DNA of 64,000 nucleotides from Bacteroidales bacterium (GTDB lineage Bacteria; Bacteroidota; Bacteroidia; Bacteroidales; GCA-2748055), in contig JARGFM010000007.1 in the NCBI GenBank assembly GCA_029210725.1, forward strand, positions 62,001 through 126,000, in the 5' to 3' direction. Shown in pieces: positions 59,929-64,000 of the stretch (its first letter is position 1; every line of letters begins with the position of its first letter). The notes under the pieces are model-generated. The model ran no database searches. It was given only the letters and a program-made list of their open reading frames with translations, and was not told where the DNA came from. The position numbers and the translations under genes were made by a program.

Positions 59929-61153
59929 GAAGAACCAGTATACCATAGGGGGGCTATCTGTTACCGGACTGGCAGAAAAGTACGGATCACCCCTCTACAT
60001 CTATGATACGGAGGTAATGATCCGGCAGTACAAGCGGATCACAGGCGCTTTTTCCGGGACCAGGGTAAAGATCAATTACGCCTGTAAGGCGCTGACCAAT
60101 ATTAACGTGCTGAAACTATTCCGGGGACTGGGATCGGGGCTCGATGCTGTCTCCGTGCAGGAGGTTAGCCTGGGACTGAGAGCCGGATTTGCACCACAGG
60201 ATATTCTTTACACCCCCAACTGCGTTTCCATTGAGGAGATCGAAGAAGCGGTGGAACTGGGAGTGCGGATCAATATCGATAACATAGCCATCCTGGAGGA
60301 GTTCGGGAACAGGCATGGTGCCAGTATTCCCATATGTGTCCGCATCAATCCCCATGTTCTTGGCGGGGGCCACAATAAAATCTCTACGGGTCATATTGAC
60401 TCTAAGTTCGGCATCTCCATCTACCAGATACCCCATGTGCACCGTATTGTGGAGACAAATCACATGAAGGTGGAAGGGATCCATATGCACACAGGCTCGG
60501 ACATTCTCGACATGGAGACCTTCCTGAGAGCCTCAGAGATCATGTTCGAGACCGCCGGGGAGTTCAGGGAACTCGAGTATGTCGATTTTGGGAGCGGATT
60601 CAAGGTGCCCTACAAGGCCGACGATGTATACACGGACGTGGAGGCCCTGGGGCAGGATTTGAGCAAACGCTTCAACCGCTTCTGCAAGGAGTACGGGAAA
60701 GAGCTTACCCTGGTCTTTGAACCGGGAAAATTCCTGGTCAGTGAGGCAGGCTATTTTGTAGCCCGCGTCAATGTGATCAAGCAAACCACCTCCACGGTAT
60801 TTGCAGGGCTTGATACCGGCCTCAACCACTTTATCCGGCCCATGTTTTATGATGCCTATCATGAAATTATCAATGTAAGCAAACCGGGAGGGAAAACCAG
60901 GATATACACGGTGGTGGGATATATCTGTGAGACCGATACCTTCGGATGGAACCGTAAGATCAGTGAGGCCGCCGAGGGAGACTACCTGCTCTTTAAGAAT
61001 GCCGGTGCGTACTGTTATGCCATGGCATCCAACTACAACTCCAGGTTCCGGCCTGCGGAAATAATGGTGCATCAGGGGAAGGACCACCTGATCAGGGAAA
61101 GAGAGGATATGGAGGACCTGCTCCGTAAGCAGCTCGAGATCGATACCCTGTAA
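59918..61153 (+). CDS. lysA: Diaminopimelate decarboxylase
   Basis: A 411-residue PLP enzyme of the alanine-racemase-fold decarboxylases. [18 protein letters not shown] holds the PLP Lys, [20 protein letters not shown] and [10 protein letters not shown] contribute to PLP binding, and the C-terminal domain has [14 protein letters not shown] and [13 protein letters not shown] with the partner active-site Cys. It makes lysine from meso-diaminopimelate. The start overlaps the end of recR by 11 bp. Confidence 0.93.
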   Translation: MELKKNQYTIGGLSVTGLAEKYGSPLYIYDTEVMIRQYKRITGAFSGTRVKINYACKALTNINVLKLFRGLGSGLDAVSVQEVSLGLRAGFAPQDILYTPNCVSIEEIEEAVELGVRINIDNIAILEEFGNRHGASIPICVRINPHVLGGGHNKISTGHIDSKFGISIYQIPHVHRIVETNHMKVEGIHMHTGSDILDMETFLRASEIMFETAGEFRELEYVDFGSGFKVPYKADDVYTDVEALGQDLSKRFNRFCKEYGKELTLVFEPGKFLVSEAGYFVARVNVIKQTTSTVFAGLDTGLNHFIRPMFYDAYHEIINVSKPGGKTRIYTVVGYICETDTFGWNRKISEAAEGDYLLFKNAGAYCYAMASNYNSRFRPAEIMVHQGKDHLIREREDMEDLLRKQLEIDTL

Positions 61154-61162
61154 AAGACTAAC

Positions 61163-63142
61163 ATGGATCTTTCGGTCATCATCGTCAACTACAATGTGAA
61201 GCACTTCCTTGAACAGTGCCTCCATTCGGTACACCAGGCTGTCAAAAGACTGGAAAAGGGGGAGGCCCGGGCAGAGGTTTTCGTGGTGGATAACAATTCG
61301 GTGGATGGCTCCGCAGGCGAAGTCCGGCAAAAATTTCCCTGGGTGCATCTGATCGAAAACCGTGAAAATGCAGGCTTCTCAAAGGCCAATAATCAGGCCA
61401 TCTCCCTGTCGTCGGGCCGTTATATCCTGCTTTTGAATCCGGATACCGTGGTGGAGGAGGACACTTTTACCAAATGCATCGGTTTTATGGATTCCCATCC
61501 CGGTGCAGGTGCCCTGGGTGTAAAAATGATCGATGGGAAGGGGGCATTTCTCCCCGAGTCAAAACGCGCCCTTCCCACACCACGGGTCTCCTTTTACAAA
61601 ATGTCCGGACTTGCGCGCCTTTTCCCCAGGTCCAGGCGTTTTGGCTTATACCACCTGGGCCATCTCGACAAGGACCGTACCCATGTGGTGGATGTTCTGG
61701 CAGGTGCCTTTATGTTTTTGCGGAAAGAGACCCTGGAGAAAACAGGAACCCTGGATGAGTCCTTCTTCATGTACGGGGAAGATATAGATCTCTCCTACCG
61801 GATTACAAAAGCAGGATATAAGAACTACTATTTCCCGGAAACGACCATCATCCATTACAAAGGTGAGAGTACCAAAAAAGGGAGTCTGAATTACGTGCTG
61901 ATGTTTTACCAGGCCATGATCATCTTCGCCGGTAAGCACTTTAGTTCAAAAAGGGCAAAGACCTTCAGCCGGCTGATCAATATGGCCATCTACTTCCGGG
62001 CAGCCCTTTCCCTGGGGAAGCGTTTTCTCAGCCGTATCTACAGACCCGTTCTGGACGGAACCTGCATATTCCTGGGCTACCTCTTTGTACTCCCTTTCTG
62101 GGAACAGGTCAGATTTAATACTGCAGGCTATTATCCCCCCCAGTTCCTCCGGGTCGTGGTGCCTGCCTATATCCTGATCTGGCTGCTCTCCCTCTACTAT
62201 TCGGGAGGGTATGACAAACCGCTGCGCCCGGGCTCCTTCTTTAAAGGACACCTGGTGGGCACCCTCATCATTCTGGTGATTTATGCCCTGCTGCCCCTGG
62301 ACTGGAGGTTCTCCCGGGCCCTGATCTTCCTGGGTTCCTTATGGGCCATCCTGGGAACCATGGGCCTCCGCTTGCTTCTGCACCTGGCGGGAAGCAGCGA
62401 TTACCAGATCGATCTGAACAGGCAAAAAGGTCTGCTTATCGTGGGACTGGAAGAAGAGGCCGTAAGAGTAAGCGGCCTGTTAAAGGAAACCCAGGCGCGT
62501 CCCCATATCATTGGCTTTGTCGCCCCCGGTTCAGATACCCCCGGAGGAACAGAGAGTGCCAACTATATCGGTCAGATCGACCAACTGGATGAAATCCTTG
62601 CCATTCACCGTGTAGATGAGATCGTGTTTTGCTCCAAAGACCTTCCCTCCAGGAGTATTATCAGGATCATGACACGGCTCATAGGGAGTTCTGTGGATTT
62701 TAAGATTGCGCCGCCGGAGAGCCTGTCGATCATCGGCAGCAACTCCATCAATACTTCGGGCGATCTCTACACTATTCCATTCAATTCCATCGGGAAAGAA
62801 TCGAACCGGCGAAGCAAAAGGCTTTTTGATGTGGCATCCTCGCTCCTGCTTCTGCTCACTTTCCCCCTTTGGATCCTCTTTGTGGAGGGGCACTTCAACA
62901 GTGTGGGGAATACCCTGTGGGTTCTTCTGGGATTCCGGACCTGGGTGGGATACCTTCCTTCGGGGCACCCGGATCAACCGGACCTGCCCCCGCTTAAAAA
63001 AGGAATTCTGAATCCGGGTGTCCACTACCCTCCCGGATCACTGAGCCCGGAACGGATAAACGAAATCAATATCGTCTATTCCAAAGATTACCGTCTCACT
63101 ACCGACCTGTTAATAATCACACGGAGTTTCAGAAAGATATGA
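61163..63142 (+). CDS. GT2 glycosyltransferase fused to a degenerate sugar-phosphate transferase region
   Basis: A protein of 659 residues. Residues 1-290 are a GT2 domain (SVIIVNYNVKHFLEQCLHSV, LLLNPDTVVEEDTF with the DxD-like site, FFMYGEDIDLSYRITKAGYK). Residues from about 320 to 430 have four membrane helices, then a Rossmann region (KGLLIVGLEEEAVRVSGLL, VDEIVFCSKDLPSRSIIRIM) like the N-terminal part of WbaP/PglC-like polyprenyl-phosphate sugar transferases. The final 100 residues keep the first helix (SKRLFDVASSLLLLLTFPLW) and the closing segment (DLPPLKKGILNPGVHYP and YRLTTDLLIITRSF), but the catalytic loop in between is missing. It probably acts only as a glycosyltransferase, with the C-terminus as a membrane scaffold. 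Confidence 0.85.
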   Translation: MDLSVIIVNYNVKHFLEQCLHSVHQAVKRLEKGEARAEVFVVDNNSVDGSAGEVRQKFPWVHLIENRENAGFSKANNQAISLSSGRYILLLNPDTVVEEDTFTKCIGFMDSHPGAGALGVKMIDGKGAFLPESKRALPTPRVSFYKMSGLARLFPRSRRFGLYHLGHLDKDRTHVVDVLAGAFMFLRKETLEKTGTLDESFFMYGEDIDLSYRITKAGYKNYYFPETTIIHYKGESTKKGSLNYVLMFYQAMIIFAGKHFSSKRAKTFSRLINMAIYFRAALSLGKRFLSRIYRPVLDGTCIFLGYLFVLPFWEQVRFNTAGYYPPQFLRVVVPAYILIWLLSLYYSGGYDKPLRPGSFFKGHLVGTLIILVIYALLPLDWRFSRALIFLGSLWAILGTMGLRLLLHLAGSSDYQIDLNRQKGLLIVGLEEEAVRVSGLLKETQARPHIIGFVAPGSDTPGGTESANYIGQIDQLDEILAIHRVDEIVFCSKDLPSRSIIRIMTRLIGSSVDFKIAPPESLSIIGSNSINTSGDLYTIPFNSIGKESNRRSKRLFDVASSLLLLLTFPLWILFVEGHFNSVGNTLWVLLGFRTWVGYLPSGHPDQPDLPPLKKGILNPGVHYPPGSLSPERINEINIVYSKDYRLTTDLLIITRSFRKI

Positions 63143-63180
63143 AGCGATTTTTTGATTAATTTTATTAAAATTGCTTCTGC

Positions 63181-64000
63181 ATGAAAAGAATTCTGTTATT
63201 ATCCCTCCTGATCATATTTGCTGTTCCGGCCCTGGTTTTTGCACAAAGAGATTCGATTCGTGACATTTTCCTGGATGCCGAGTCCTGGTTCCTTTTCGAA
63301 GAGTACGAGGAAGCTCTTCCCCTGTTCGAATCTCTTCTGGAATCTGATCCGGGTAACGAAAATCTCAAATACAAAATCGGAATATGCCTCATGAACGATC
63401 CTTATCAAAAGGACAGGACCATCCAGTACCTGCTGGATGCCAGCGATAACATCAATCCGGATTATAAAGAGAACAGTTATAAAGAGCGTACCGCCCCTCC
63501 CGATGTACTCTACTTCCTGGCGAATGCCTACCAGGTGAACGAGCTGCTTAACCGGGCCATCGACACCTATCAGGAATTCCTGAAGATCATGGACAATTCC
63601 GTGTACGATGAAGAATTGGTCCTGTCGCAGATTCAATCCTGTAAAAATGCACAGAGACTTCTAAACATGCCGGTGGATATTGATCTGATGCTGCTGGATT
63701 CTTTGATCAACACCCCCTATTCCGATATTCGTCCGGTCGTTTCGGGCGATGGAACTAAAATGGCCTTTGTGACCAAATTGCCCTTTTATGATGCAGCCTT
63801 CTATACGGAAAAAAGAGAGGATGGCTGGTCCTATCCCCAGATTATTACGCAAACCCTGGGCTTTGACGAGGATGTTTATCCGGTGGCCCTTTCCTGGGAT
63901 GGAAGTGAAATGATCCTCTATTACGATGACGATTACATCGGGAACCTCTATTACAGCAGATTCGAGGATGGCATGTGGCTGCCGGCCACCATCATGGATG
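63181..64000 (+). CDS. TPR and PD40 repeat protein (PorE-like), incomplete at right edge
   Basis: The first 273 codons of a gene that runs off the window. The signal peptide is MKRILLLSLLIIFAVPALVFAQ. Residues 25-160 look like TPR helices (FEEYEEALPLFESLLESDPG, LYFLANAYQVNELLNRAIDT). From about 185 there are PD40/WD40-type blades (YSDIRPVVSGDGTKMAFVTK, VYPVALSWDGSEMILYYDDD). TPR followed by PD40 and a C-terminal OmpA-like domain is the plan of PorE and of related Bacteroidota proteins; the OmpA domain would lie outside the window. Several paralogues are usual per genome, so the specific PorE identity is unproven. Confidence 0.75.
   Translation, partial: MKRILLLSLLIIFAVPALVFAQRDSIRDIFLDAESWFLFEEYEEALPLFESLLESDPGNENLKYKIGICLMNDPYQKDRTIQYLLDASDNINPDYKENSYKERTAPPDVLYFLANAYQVNELLNRAIDTYQEFLKIMDNSVYDEELVLSQIQSCKNAQRLLNMPVDIDLMLLDSLINTPYSDIRPVVSGDGTKMAFVTKLPFYDAAFYTEKREDGWSYPQIITQTLGFDEDVYPVALSWDGSEMILYYDDDYIGNLYYSRFEDGMWLPATIMD

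Noticed and set aside
1-64000. CRISPR arrays, insertion sequences, prophage or rRNA genes
   Set aside because: No regularly spaced repeats, transposase, integrase, phage structural genes or rRNA sequence were seen on either strand.

Overview
The window is a chromosome segment from a member of the Bacteroidota, most likely of the Bacteroidales/Marinilabiliales type. Three things point there: type IX secretion and gliding genes (gldJ, a PorP/SprF protein, porU, porV and a PorE-like gene at the right edge); many lipoproteins and beta-rich outer-membrane proteins; and Bacteroidota-type promoter elements (TAnnTTTG) in front of several genes. Base composition looks close to half G+C. There are about 60 protein genes and one tRNA. 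I see no rRNA, insertion sequence, prophage or CRISPR array.

Layout. 1-6.8 kb: a small outer-membrane protein, a DUF1080 lipoprotein, an acyl carrier protein followed by an ADP-forming acyl-CoA synthetase, nagB and a DUF4954 left-handed beta-helix protein. 6.8-11 kb: an abnormal stretch in which three reading frames lack their 5' parts and a fourth has a broken start. Two diverging gene pairs meet head to head in mid-gene at about 8.23 and 10.55 kb. 11-15.1 kb: a DUF4382 lipoprotein, an eIF-2B-like protein, tRNA-Val and an amidase lipoprotein. 15.1-18.7 kb (minus strand): an ECF sigma factor, a small ZAS-type anti-sigma protein, a Cys-containing RiPP precursor, a DUF692/MNIO oxidase, a DUF2063 partner and a DoxX membrane protein. 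This is a bufferin/HvfABCX-type copper-binding peptide operon with its own regulator pair. 18.8-22.3 kb: yedF-selD, a two-helix membrane protein and a Na/Ca-type exchanger. 22.3-32.2 kb: housekeeping genes (MutT-like Nudix, SixA-like phosphatase, PIN-PhoH ATPase, nitroreductase, folC, inositol-phosphatase family, glycosyltransferase, acyl-CoA ligase, pyrophosphatase, murF). 32.2-40.1 kb: T9SS genes gldJ, porP/sprF (minus) and porU, porV (plus). 40.1-44.1 kb: ispF, a CoA-binding protein, a thioredoxin-like protein, hutU and a DCC-family protein. 44.1-47.1 kb (plus): lemA, two TPM-domain genes and a capA-like gene. 47.1-53.6 kb (minus): three tandem M23 peptidases, a second capA-like gene, a MerR regulator, a Nif3-like protein and a zinc-ribbon protein. 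53.8-64 kb: alaS, an unknown lipoprotein, a sodium:solute symporter, recR, lysA, a glycosyltransferase fused to a sugar-transferase-like region that has lost its catalytic part, and the start of a TPR/PD40 protein that runs off the window.

The most interesting item is the RiPP operon. The presumed precursor is secreted and carries two CGEGKCGEG cassettes (Cys 72, 77, 106, 111). MNIO enzymes with DUF2063 partners are known to modify Cys residues of such EGKCG motifs to make copper-binding peptides. A candidate ECF promoter (TGTAAGG, 15 nt, CGTC) precedes the precursor gene. The same two blocks with the same spacing precede porU, which raises the possibility that this ECF factor also controls type IX secretion.

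All functional names come from reading motifs and remembered family features. No database search or computed alignment was possible.
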